Shown here: piece by piece, positions 45,971-56,826 of the stretch | Layout of the letters: each line of letters starts with the position of its first letter | Numbering within the stretch: the first letter of the stretch is position 1 | Program-made: the position numbers and the translations under genes | Assembly: GCF_037975245.1 (NCBI RefSeq) | Contig: NC_092577.1 | Span: forward strand, 34,836,898 to 34,900,897 | Reading direction: 5' to 3' | Origin: Apostichopus japonicus | Lineage: Eukaryota; Echinodermata; Holothuroidea; Aspidochirotida; Stichopodidae | DNA: 64,000 nucleotides | The notes under the pieces: model-generated | Seen by the model: the letters and a program-made list of their open reading frames with translations, nothing else | Told to the model about the DNA's origin: nothing | The model's database searches: none

Positions 45971-47674
45971 TCAACGTTTGATAATTGGTTGATAAGTTCC
46001 CCGACTTTGATGTCTCTCATTAATATTCAATGCTAAATACCTGTCGTCATGGACATCAATAAATTCGTAATCAAATTGACTGTCTCGGGTTTCTTCATGA
46101 CCACTCCTTGAGGTATTGTAGTAACTTGCTGAAGAGGCGCCAGCTTGTACTTCTCTTGGACGATCTCTTTCATACTTCGGCGGACCAATGTTACCTTTCC
46201 CTTCATTTGCTCTGTGCTTAGAATCTTTCTGATAGAAACCCTCGTTGTCATTTTCCTGATAACCAGCTGGTCCAACCTTTTTGACATTAACTAGACTTTC
46301 TGGTTTAGAGACTGCTCTTCCAATCACATGTAACTTAGGTGGTGTCGGTTGCCGTATTTCGTTTTCTGAGGCCGTGGTATCGCGGTGTTTTGGTAATCGA
46401 AAATACATGATACAGGTTATAACCAACGCTGCAGATATTATTATTACCAACATTGATAGAACGACAAGTGCTGGCAGGGGATTGCCGCCTTTTTGGCCAA
46501 ACTCTTCTTGCCGTGTTGGAGGAGTCGTTTGGTCGTCAACTGTCGGTGATGTGCTGGATGGATATAATAACACCTCTATTTCATGCTGAAAACCATTCGA
46601 ATTTGTACATGTATAACGGCCTTCCCACTCGGCACCCATGCTTTCTATCACTAGTGGTTGATAGGTACGAACTGATAGTGAAGACTTTATCAAGTCGTTT
46701 CCTCGATAAATCATCCAATTCACGTTACCGGAGGTATTTGGACAAACGATTTCCACCCTTTCACCAACACGAGGATTAAGAACGGTAGAGCAGCCGAACT
46801 CATTTTGTGACAACGACAGGAGAGGTCGACCCCTTACATGGAGAGGTTCCTGACAAAGAGGTCCAACTGACTCAGGTAAGCCAAGAAGAATTCTAAGCGA
46901 AGAATTCTCATTCGCGACAAATCTTTGAAGGCAGTCACAGGTCCACGGATTTCCTTTCAAATTTATGCTGTAAATAACATATTGCCAATCGCGTACTTGA
47001 TTTTCATTGATGTTTGTTATGTTGTTATTTTGTAGGTCGACGCTGACATTTTTTGTAATAAATGACAAAATGTCAATGGATACAGCAGTGATTTTGTTAT
47101 TGCCGAGTAGGAAAATGGCGACCCGGTTTTGACGGGCTCGGTCAACGATACGAACCTTCTTGAGGTTGTTGTGAGATGCATCAATTTCATAGTGATCAGC
47201 AAGACCAATATGTAGAAACGTGGTATCGTCCAAGGATTCAATAATGTTGTTCGACATATTCAAGACAAGTTTCCCAAAACGAGTTATTCCAGAAAATGTA
47301 TCCACAGCTGCTATTTGATTGTAACTGATGTCCAGAACCAATTCCGGTATCGATATGTTTAATTTCCTGTTCAAGGGTAGAAAGTTACCTAACTTGAAAT
47401 GTGTGAACGTATTATGAGAGAAATTGAGCCTTCCAAATGGCCTCAAATCTCCACAACTACTAATTTCATTGATATTCCTTAAGCCGAGACCGCTACAATC
47501 TAGTTCTAATGGCCTGTTTCTCGATACTTTTCTAATACACGGACACGACTGACCACAAACTGATTGAAACTTAGCTACAAAGCTCATCAACCAAGTTAAA
47601 ACGATCATCTTACATAACCGAACAATCATTTGCGTCTTCATTTTGAAGAGAACTATCCAGGTTGCTTTGCTCAA
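45971..47674 (-). CDS. LRR-Ig transmembrane receptor with ITAM-like tail, copy B
   Basis: A single-exon frame of 567 residues with the same plan as copy A: signal peptide, LRRNT (CPC), about five LRRs, LRRCT (NPWTCDCLQRF), one Ig domain, TM and tyrosine-containing tail. It has six extra residues in the first LRR segment (RKLNIS), shared in altered form with the pseudogene copy C and absent from A. The ITAM-like YEFI-x6-YLAL is at Y536 and Y546; only one spacer residue differs (E to V). Differences from A cluster in the LRRNT and first LRRs, while the Ig domain, TM and tail are nearly unchanged. That suggests the ligand-facing N-terminal region changes fastest (inference). The 5' spacer to transporter B holds a 3.2 kb transposon absent from A and C. 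Confidence 0.9.
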   Translation of the reverse strand: MSKATWIVLFKMKTQMIVRLCKMIVLTWLMSFVAKFQSVCGQSCPCIRKVSRNRPLELDCSGLGLRNINEISSCGDLRPFGRLNFSHNTFTHFKLGNFLPLNRKLNISIPELVLDISYNQIAAVDTFSGITRFGKLVLNMSNNIIESLDDTTFLHIGLADHYEIDASHNNLKKVRIVDRARQNRVAIFLLGNNKITAVSIDILSFITKNVSVDLQNNNITNINENQVRDWQYVIYSINLKGNPWTCDCLQRFVANENSSLRILLGLPESVGPLCQEPLHVRGRPLLSLSQNEFGCSTVLNPRVGERVEIVCPNTSGNVNWMIYRGNDLIKSSLSVRTYQPLVIESMGAEWEGRYTCTNSNGFQHEIEVLLYPSSTSPTVDDQTTPPTRQEEFGQKGGNPLPALVVLSMLVIIISAALVITCIMYFRLPKHRDTTASENEIRQPTPPKLHVIGRAVSKPESLVNVKKVGPAGYQENDNEGFYQKDSKHRANEGKGNIGPPKYERDRPREVQAGASSASYYNTSRSGHEETRDSQFDYEFIDVHDDRYLALNINERHQSRGTYQPIIKR

Positions 47675-48392
47675 AGTAGAACTAAGTTATCGAAGGTGAC
47701 TTTTCAGAAGATGTTTCCAAATTCACGAAAGGCAATAACGTCATTCGGACTATAGATGTACAATACTAATATCCAGATACATAGGCCAACAACAAGTAAA
47801 CGAAAGAGTCTACATGAACGATCACAAATGGACAAATTAATAGTTTAGTTCCTCTTTTCAATGTATATGCGGTTCCTTTTATATCCACCAACACACAGTA
47901 ACCGAACTCTCCAAATGTCGTGACTTGGCTATGGCTCGTTCTCGAAATCGAACTAGGAAGTTAACCACACAACAACTTGAATGCGATTATGATATAGTGA
48001 AAGTTTTTTGTTTTGTTTCTTGGCAAAAGCCATGTGGGACAAATGGTCACACTCATAAACATCAGTTTCACTTTAAAGAGGCCATGACTCGCAAAATCCA
48101 ACTAATCGAGAGTAACTTCCTCTGAATCTATGGGAAAATCTATGTTCAAAACTATTGTCATCACCTTCAAAACCTCAAGGACTAATTAGAAATTAACGTT
48201 TTAATATTCGCATCCAGAAACAGACCGCTGAAAAAAATGCGATTTCAAAACAAGACAACGATGACGTCATGTTAGGAACACATGTGCCAAGCCCAGGCAT
48301 GTACCGGATGCGCGACGAGCATACTGTCACACATACACGCACATTTACACTGAGAGAACAACCACTATATAACGCTATATCGTTAGAAACTT

Positions 48393-49125
48393 CAAGTCAA
48401 TTTCCGTGGACTTATACCAGTTTCTAGCAACTCAAATTGACATATACCTATTTAAATCGACATATCATCGATTTAGCTCATTAACATATGCCAAATCCCT
48501 ATTTCGGTGATGATTGACATGTGAAGATACATCACGTGCAATCACCTGACAAGGCGGGCGAACAATTAAATAGTTCCAAAATTACGAAGCTAGCAAGGGT
48601 GTTCATCATGATTATGTCAATGGTAATTATGAGCAATTACTTGCAAAAAGGTTTCGGTGTAACAATAAGGCTGAAAAACTGATATGTCAAATTATGTGTA
48701 ATTATCTCAATGCAAACTGGGCTTGTCTACTCAAACACGTGGAGCTATAGTATAGGAAAACACATGCAACTGCATAGGCCTACAGTATACGTACACAGAT
48801 GCAATCACATACTCCAGTTACACCATAAGCAAAGATGATATTGTTCTGCAGTGAGGCCTACTGTAAGGTTACGTTTTACTGTAGCTAAATATATACCCAG
48901 GGGATTAACAATTACAGTATTCAAGCTCAAATCATGCATTCCAATGTGCTCGTGTTTATTTTCAATTATTCGCGCGTCTTGTCAGGTGACTACACGTGAT
49001 GTATCTCCACATGTCAATCATCACCGAAATCGGGATTTGGAAAATGTTAATGATATGTCGATTTAAATAGGTATATGTCAATATGAGTCTCTAGAAACAG
49101 GTATAAGTCCACGGAAATTGACTTC
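48393..49125. repeat. Long inverted repeat inside the TTAA element
   Basis: Arms of about 180 bp (48393-48578 and about 48955-49125) are nearly perfect complements: caagtcaatttccgtggact on the left, agtccacggaaattgactt on the right, plus the inner cggtgatgattgacatgtga pair. The loop is about 380 bp. It could be a foldback MITE. Confidence 0.85.
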
Positions 49126-49500
49126 TATACCGATTTAATTCGACATATCATCGATTTAAATGGTAGATGTCGATTTAAATGGACGTTTATTTTACATATC
49201 ATCGACTTAAACTGGTATATGTCGAATTAAATTGGTATATATCGATTTAAATTGACATATACCGATTTAATTCGACATATCATCGATTTAAACTGGTAAA
49301 TGTCGATTTAAATTGACATCGATTTAAATCGATGAAATGTCGAATTAAACTAGTATAAGTCGATTTAAATCGATGATATGAAGAATTAAACTGGTAGCCT
49401 ATATGTCAAGTTAAATCGGTAAAAGTCAATTTAAGCTGCTGGAAACTGGTATAAGTCGAAGGAAATTGGTATATGTCGATTTAAATCGGTATAAGTCGAT
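49125..49500. repeat. Tandem array of tatgtcgatttaaat-type units
   Basis: About 18 short degenerate units alternate between tatgtcgatttaaattggta and its partial complement, rich in the palindrome ATCGATTTAAATCGAT. It extends directly from the right arm of the inverted repeat, whose outer part carries the same motif. Confidence 0.8.
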
Positions 49501-50057
49501 CTCCCACGATTTGAGTCTGATGGCCCGCCATAAGTCTATGTATCTGTACTGCATGAAAAACCAAATTATGAAAGTTCAAATGTATTAATGTGGGCCCATG
49601 ATGTCCACAATAACAAGCAGTGATACATTGTACTGTTATGGTTACATTTGTTGTGAACGTACACCTTCCATGTTTCATGAAACATTCTTTAGTCTCAGAC
49701 AATTTTTTTGCAAAACTCCAGGCCTTAGTACTAGCCTAATAATAAGTACAAAAGGACACATATGCCTACCTAACATGGCTGCATAATGCAGTTTACATCC
49801 ACAAGCCAAACTCAGTATTCAACCAACCCTACTAGTAGTAGTACTACACAGCATACTGTACATGTATGATGTATTCTCATTAGCAGCACCGTGGTAGAAC
49901 AATACATAGCCATCACACTTAACATATAAATTGTAACGATTCTATGGTTGTAAGTAACCGTAACACAACACACAATACGGTTTTCGCGAATTCCAACGAC
50001 ACATGCACAGAATGGACTGGATTTTTGAAATATTTTTCTTCGTTAAAAAATTCTTAC

Positions 50058-50339
50058 CACGTTGTATGTTCCTTGCAATAGTTCCGAACGGTTTTCTACT
50101 TCGATATGTTGTGGAGCTTTTTCGGCTCGTTTAACAGGCTCGACCTGATACGGTTCTATGCCTAACAGCAACCCCTCAGGTCCACCTTCAACGTTCGGTT
50201 CACATGGGTTATGATCATCGCCTTCACTATCTGCTTCGAATATGAGACAGGGCACTCTAATTCTAGCAATTTCACTGCCTGGTGAAGAACCACTATCACT
50301 TTGAACTTCGGTTGCCGCAATTGGTTCTAAATCTGCCAT
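50058..50339 (-). CDS. Isolated first coding exon of an unknown protein in the TTAA element
   Basis: A minus-strand frame from ATG at 50339 runs 94 codons to a good donor (AACGTG|GTAAGA). The peptide is acidic and Ser-rich (EVQSDSGSSPGSEIARI, FEADSEGDDHNPCEPNVEGG), then GIEPYQVEPV and NRSELLQGTYNV. It vaguely resembles the N-terminal part of invertebrate proteins with a P2X7-C-terminal-like zinc domain; this is weak. No downstream exon is recognised. The open frame continues upstream to about 50618 only by reading into the nested hAT MITE. Confidence 0.35.
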
Positions 50340-50438
50340 TCCAAAGGAAAGTAAGATTTGATTTCGCGCTGAATTGTTATCGATTTTTTGTGTATTTATG
50401 TACATTTGTGTATGTGTAAGTACGTGTATATATGTTCG

Positions 50439-51065
50439 CAAGGGCGGCGGAACCGGGGGGGCACAGGGGGCACGTGCCCCCCCACTTTTCCTCAGGTTAA
50501 AAATGTGCCCTTTTTCTACATAAAAATTGAGGTGTCTCAAGTTAGCAAGAGGCCAGGGAACCAGAATGAACACTCGGGAAGGGCCGTTTCCGGCCATCTG
50601 AGGGGTTTGTAAAACCAAAAATTTTCTTGTACGCTCCGCGCCAACCTATGGTGGCGCTCCGCTCAGATAGTCGTGCATATACAACTTTGCAAATCCTGGC
50701 TACGCCCCTGACTTTTAATGCATTTCTGTGGGTCAAACTCAAAGCTATTTCGAATGGAAAAAATTGGTTAAGATATTAACAAGAAATAAACTCTATTTCG
50801 GAAGATTCCTACATTAGCAACTAGCATGATTTCCTTGTTTCCCAATTTGCACATTGGATATTGCAGTGCTAGTATGCATATTTTCCTTGAGGGGGGGGGG
50901 GGGGGGAGGGGACGTTGATGGAGTGATGTGTATACGCAAACAAGTTAATACAATAAGAGTTATCAAGGGTACTAAATATAAGGCTGCATCAGTCCAATCG
51001 AATTTCTGCAAAGTGCCCTTTGATGTCGGTGCCCCCCCAGATTAAAAGTGCTTCCACCGCCCTTG
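50439..51065. mobile_element. hAT-type MITE nested in the TTAA element
   Basis: Perfect 8 bp target duplication TATGTTCG at 50431-50438 and 51066-51073. The terminal inverted repeats are CAAGGGCGGCGGAA on the left and the complement of CAAGGGCGGTGGAA on the right, followed by G-rich and C-rich runs. Length is 627 bp and no transposase is present. The 8 bp TSD with CA...TG ends fits the hAT superfamily. Confidence 0.85.
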
Positions 51066-54000
51066 TATGTTCGGAGAAACCGGCGAGAGCAAATCATGTT
51101 CCCAACATGACGTCACATGTCGTCATGAAATTAGGAAAATTGTCTGGCGAACCAACTTTTCAAGCCCGAAGAGGGTAAGTTAATACTCAATTTTCGACTG
51201 GAAAAATCAAGTGTGTTAATGCCAAAATGGTTGATATATGTACTAGAGAACATGCTTAGATGAATCCCCAAAAGATAGGACATTAACATTTTCGTGCCAT
51301 GGCCACTTTAACGGATATGGTCTACCAGTTCCGCTGCATAGAGGAAATTATTTCCGGAGGAAACATTTATACAAAAGCATAGTGGTTCCTAGTTTCACTT
51401 GCGGCGAAATTCCCATAGGCTCTTTATTGTTACAACTAGCGAAAACGTGGATAGGCCTTTACCCTGATTGCCTGACGGAGTGGGGTGTCGATAGGAGTGC
51501 TTTGAAGCGGTAGAAGGGGAGTTTGTGGAGGAAGCGTTTGGGGAGAATAGAGGTGGGGTGGGGGGGGGACTTTCGAAAATGTGCAAAACGGAAGAATGAT
51601 ACATTTCGGTAGAAACGAGATCTACAGGTGTATATTTTCTTGTATTTGTTTCTGGTATATATCATTGAGTGGGGGGGGGGGGGGTGGTGGATTCAATGTC
51701 ATGTCGTTAGGTGTCTGTCACTACTGTAAGAACTGCTGACTAATGTGCATGTGAATATTACCGGCATATATGTAATTAAAAGATACATTTATGCAAACGT
51801 TTGATACGTCATAGTCTGAGAAGAAGAAGAAGAAAATATTCGGTGCTGGTAGCGTTTCTAGCACTGTTCCAGGTTGTGAGAAACTCAACTTTAAGATTTC
51901 TGTAAAACGCTTGAAATATCCTGTATAGGGCTAAATTAATGATGGGTTGGGCTCACCAATGCAGACGGCTTAAAGTTAATGTTATTGCCTCATGGCTGTT
52001 TCATCAATGCTACTTACTAAACAACAACAAAATAGTTTTCTGTTTTTACTTCATATTAACAACAAAGCGTCATTGGATTACATTCAACACCATTTATCCT
52101 TGGCAAATATGTAACAAAATGGAAGCATGCTATATTTAAAGCTATGAAAGTTTTATGTTTTCCCCATTTCAGTTTTGTGTTGCATCTGAGGAACTGATCT
52201 AATAGTCTGTGTGTATGACTAGGTAGCCCAGTCACTTTAATTGACACTCCTCTCTTGCTAAAGCGCCGTCACTTCTTTAAAACAAAGTGTTACAGAAAGC
52301 CTGGTATACAAATAACATGTACATATACTTACATATATAATTAATAAACCCCTTTCATTATACGTTATGTATTTACTTAATACAATCTAACAATCTAACA
52401 TACATGGAAACAGGCCAAGTACGCCCTCATTAATTGGTACCTTTCTTCCTAACTCCTTTGCAATGTAAACGTTCAAATATGATATTTCGTAACCGAAGGT
52501 AAAAGTCAGATTTTTGTTGCGTTTTTATATTAATTTATACTTATTTAAATGACGTAGTTACCAGCAAATAATCAAATGTATAGGCTTTTTCTACAAACAA
52601 ATCAATAGAAACATACTAGAGAATATACCGCATATGTTATGAACTGTATTCAGTCCGTAGACAATAGGTGAATTTTAAAGCGATATACCTAAAGTTAATT
52701 AAAGCTTAAACATAATAAAATACTGAAAGTGTTATGCATCTCTATAGTGAAAACCGCATCTTCATATCAATGGTTTATAGCAAAGATATCATTGTTTTTA
52801 AAGCCTGATCATATTTGTTGAATCCGTTCATCTGGCAACCACAGTGTAAATGATGCCATCATAACTATCGACTTTTTTGAAATGTTTTACTGTTGTTGTT
52901 GTGGTTTTTTGTCTTGATAAGGTTCAAAATCATTAATCGAATCAGGAAAATAATAATTCGTCAAACGAGTAGCATTTTAATAAAATTCTGACTACAGAGA
53001 ACATTGACATCTATGCAATCATTATACTAAAATGCATCAGTTTTCACTGATTAATCAACAGGAGATTATGTTAGGGAATAGTTTTTCTCCCCGATAATAT
53101 TAACTTACGAAAACCTTTTAAAGATCATCTATTCTATCATCGTACCAATAACACAAACCACCTATATAACTGTGATTCATTTTCTGAAGTAAGGAAGAGA
53201 TACAATCTTTCCAAATATAGAATAAACTTTGAACAACAATATCTCGAGTTACGGACAAGATATTACGACGGGGGTGGGGAGGGGTTGCAAGTATATAACT
53301 CGTATATGATACTGTTTTCTTGTACTTTATGACAAGTATTATTACGATGTCTGCCACAGGATTACCACTTTAATCATTTCCATCTAACCTGTACATTTTA
53401 TATATATTTTGTAATTAAATACCTGAAGTCAACAAGATGTTATATTCAATTTCATTTGAACCGAACGAAACAAGAAGAAGATGACAACCGCTGTACATAT
53501 TTTTAATAATTACTATAATAACTGACAGACCAGCATACATATCTGGTTTTCGAAACTGAGATGAGACTAAACTGTGGGGTGTATAGCATCATTTATACGA
53601 TATTAGTTGATACAGGAACATAACTTAACCTGACATCTTTTTTGAAACAAGAAGGACAATTCAATTAAGTATTTGATTATATGGAGTTAGTGATTGTATA
53701 CGCATTCAGGGGAACTTAAAGAAAAACAAGGGATCAGGTGAGTGAGTAATGAATTGATTAATTTATGCATCAAATTTTCATAGAATTTGTAGATGATTGC
53801 GATGTTTCTGATCGATCTATATAAATATATTTTTAGACAAGTATGGAGTAAATGGGGATGAACGGGAACATTCTACAAAATTGTTATATTAATGTAAATG
53901 TGTTACCTGTATTTTTCATAACTAAATGCAAAAGATAGTCACCATGCAGGAAAAGGGTAGGCTTATTTTAGTTTAGATAAGTTTGATTATTATTGATCCA

Positions 54001-54856
54001 TTTGTAATGATAACCTCATGTTTGATCGCAAAACTCTAAATTAGAGCCACGAAATAGTTTCCAGGGTTCGTAAATTTAAATATTGTGATGAGTTCGTGTC
54101 CCATAAATGGAAATTATGATTTCTTTACATTTTTCCTTTTCCAAACATCTGATTATATCGTGTCAGAGGCTGCGATTTTGGTGGAGTAACTTGAAAGGAC
54201 AGACCCAGAGCACAATTTGATGAAAGAGAAAATATATTCCAGACATTGATGTGAAGCTTCCATCCACTTCTTAACAGCCGGTTTAAGGTTGACACGTTTT
54301 TGAACCAAAAGTAATTTTGAAACAAACATGTGCATGATGTTATAAAAGCACACACACTGAAAAATTTCTCTTAAAATTGACATCCAGAATTCCTACCTCA
54401 AACTTGAACAATATCTCAATAAATATGAAAACATCTCGCATATTCTTTGGGAAGGAAATATACCATTCCCTACCCATCCCCCATTTATCAAGACTTCGAT
54501 TTTCAACAGACGTCGAACAAATACATCTTTATTTCGGGTATCTTGCAAGGTTTTTAAAACTATTTAAATTCTTTCTGATGAAATAGGATACAGACTCAGT
54601 GTACCCTTCATACATGCAAGGTATACTGCAGTTTTTCTTAAATTGTATCACAAAGGATTATACATGTTGTCAAAAACCTGAACAATTGATTACCTTTCTT
54701 CACAAACAATATAAAGTACAGGCCATTATAGCATATGGAAGTGACAGATTTGTGTAGTAATAATTTTTATTTTATTTTTGTGTATGGTTCTATAGCGTTA
54801 AACACGAAATCGTGACTATTATACCAGCAACAAAAATATCAGCCAATATCAGCTTT

Positions 54857-56826
54857 ATGGAGCATATGGAGTCAATAAAGTTAATTGAGGAAGATGGATT
54901 TGATGATAAGAGGTGAGAAAAAATTATCTTTGGTTTTCTGTTTCATTTTTAATCTCACTCTCTTTCTTCTTCAATTAGATTATCTTTTTTCTTCTTCATG
55001 ACCATATTTTGAGTAACAGTCCGTACATTTTTTAAAACTGACAGTGAAACGTAAACATGAAATACTCATTAATATAACTCATCGTGATAGATGCACACTA
55101 ACAAGTTTGTTTAAGTGTTTTTCCTTAAAATATACCATTTTCTTTTTTAATTTCAACTATCATTGTCTCGAAACCCCCATTTCGAATTTCCATCGAATTT
55201 TCACGAGAATGCTTTAATACATATTCTTCGTTTATGAGTAAAAAATCAAGTGTCATGTGGACTATCGTTTTCACCCTGCACTGTATTGAAGATATATAAT
55301 ATATTTTAACAAAATCGATCATTATAAAGCGCAATTATTTTATTGGTTCTTCAAACTTAAAGTATTGTAACAACAAACCAGTTCTGCGGTTGGAATATGT
55401 TTAATTTCTTTCTCTCTTTAATGACCTAAAGTGAAGTCACAGTACCCAAAATATCAATTTAAGAAGTAAGAAATACATGATAGCTCATCCTCATCTGGCA
55501 CACAAATGTTATTTTGTAGGAGGGAGGTGGAGGGGATGGTCGGAGGAGAATAATTCTCGATTCGAAATTCAAAAAAGAATTGGGAAAAAATGACAATTTG
55601 CTGGCCAACATAATGCAGGCTGACTGCACTTTGCTCACTTAGTGTAGTAGCGTAAATGACAAACCAGAAAAATAAGAAATCAGATGAACTATTGTTATCC
55701 GTTGATAAGAATTGTTCATCAAATGTGCATTTGGCTTGCCATGGACGTATCCTACTGATTACAATAAAGGTAACTTACACACTAGATAATAATACAATTC
55801 GATATTATATCATTTTATACATGAAATCAGTTTTCCTTTTTCTTCAGAGACGTGAATGAAGAAAGTAACCATGGTGATGAGGAGAGAGACGATTCGGTCG
55901 TTAAGAGAATCTGGAGAGCCACGTTGCACACTGTATCGGCGCGCCGCGGCGTATTTTATGCCATTACGGCGGGCGTTTTGTTAGGGTGTCAACTGTCCGC
56001 TGTGAAAGCAATCACGTTATCCCCTTATCAAATCATGGTTTTACGCAGCTTTCTGTTCCTCCCATGTATCATCTTCGTCTCCTGGAACAGAAGCAATGAC
56101 TATGACGTCATAGATTTGATGTGTTACATCTCTTATGGAGTATTCAACTCACTTGGGTTATTACTTGCTTACGTTGCTCTACAACTTGCTCAAATCGGAA
56201 ACGTCAGCGCTATCAGTTCAAATTTACCAATTCCATCTACTTTGCTTGCTTTTGTTTTTTTCAAAGAACCTCTCACCATATTTGGAGTGACCTTTCTAAT
56301 CATTAATTTAATTGGCCTAATCCTCGTATCGCAACCGCCATTTTTATTTCCTAGTGGTGGCGAAGACGTCGCTCTGCAGGCGACCTTCGAAAACTCAAAC
56401 GAATTCGTAGGTGCACTGATAGCTTTCATGAGCCTGATCGGGCTGTCTTTAGCTACGATCTTCACGAGAAAACTAACTTATCGAGGAAATGTCGACCCGG
56501 CTTTACTTTCTTTCATTCCGGGTACGACTGGAGTTGTGATATCAGGAGCGGTTCTACTTTTTAGTCAAACTTGGGATTATTTCCAGTCAGTAGAAGAAGG
56601 TTTTATTTGTCTACTTGTCGGGATTCTGTCTGCTGCTGGAAATTTATTGATCGTACTGGCATTAAAATATGAAGATGTCAGTTTAGTCACGATACAGTTT
56701 ACGTTGAGTGCTCCAGTAGCCTTTGTTCTAGGATTAATACTATTTCAAGAGATTCCAGACTTCATATCAGTAATTGGAGCTACTTTAATTTTAGGTTCTA
56801 CTTTTGGACTTTTGTGGAGAAAGTAA
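54857..56826 (+). CDS. SLC35G1-like EamA/DMT-family transporter, copy B
   Basis: Two exons, 54857-54912 and 55848-56826, give 344 residues, exactly the exon lengths of copy A. About 30 substitutions separate the two proteins (roughly 91% identity), most of them conservative changes in membrane segments, with no gap. The ATG at 55852 is only an internal methionine codon created by reading GTGAATGAA in another frame choice; the splice from exon 1 is preferred as in copy A. Two EamA repeats and ten hydrophobic segments are intact, so this copy looks functional. Substrate unknown. Confidence 0.9.

Larger units (their letters stand above)
48077..51307. mobile_element. 3.23 kb TTAA-flanked DNA element
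   Basis: TTAA lies at both borders (48073-48076 and 51308-51311). The empty site cact-TTAA-cgaatatgg is intact in unit C (about 60507-60523) and nearly so in A. The ends are imperfect inverted repeats: AGAGGCCATGACTCGCAAAA and the complement of AGTGGCCATGGCACGAAAA. TTAA duplication is typical of piggyBac and Kolobok elements; with no transposase seen I cannot choose. Inside are a long inverted repeat, a short tandem array, one coding exon and a nested hAT MITE. Confidence 0.8.
47675..54856. other. Shared upstream region of receptor B and transporter B
   Basis: Homologous to 38459-42841 but lacking the LINE and carrying the TTAA element. Apart from that insert it looks non-coding; the block at 53060-53400 is a decayed relative of the open frame at 61142-61510. 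Confidence 0.55.

Noticed and set aside
46281-46779. Plus-strand open frames opposite receptor B (and 36947-37488 opposite A)
   Set aside because: Shadows of the receptor coding strand; they mirror each other only because the receptors are paralogs.
50340-50618. N-terminal extension of the minus-strand frame beyond 50339
   Set aside because: It reads through the end of the nested hAT MITE and G/C runs; the internal ATG with an acidic exon is a better start.
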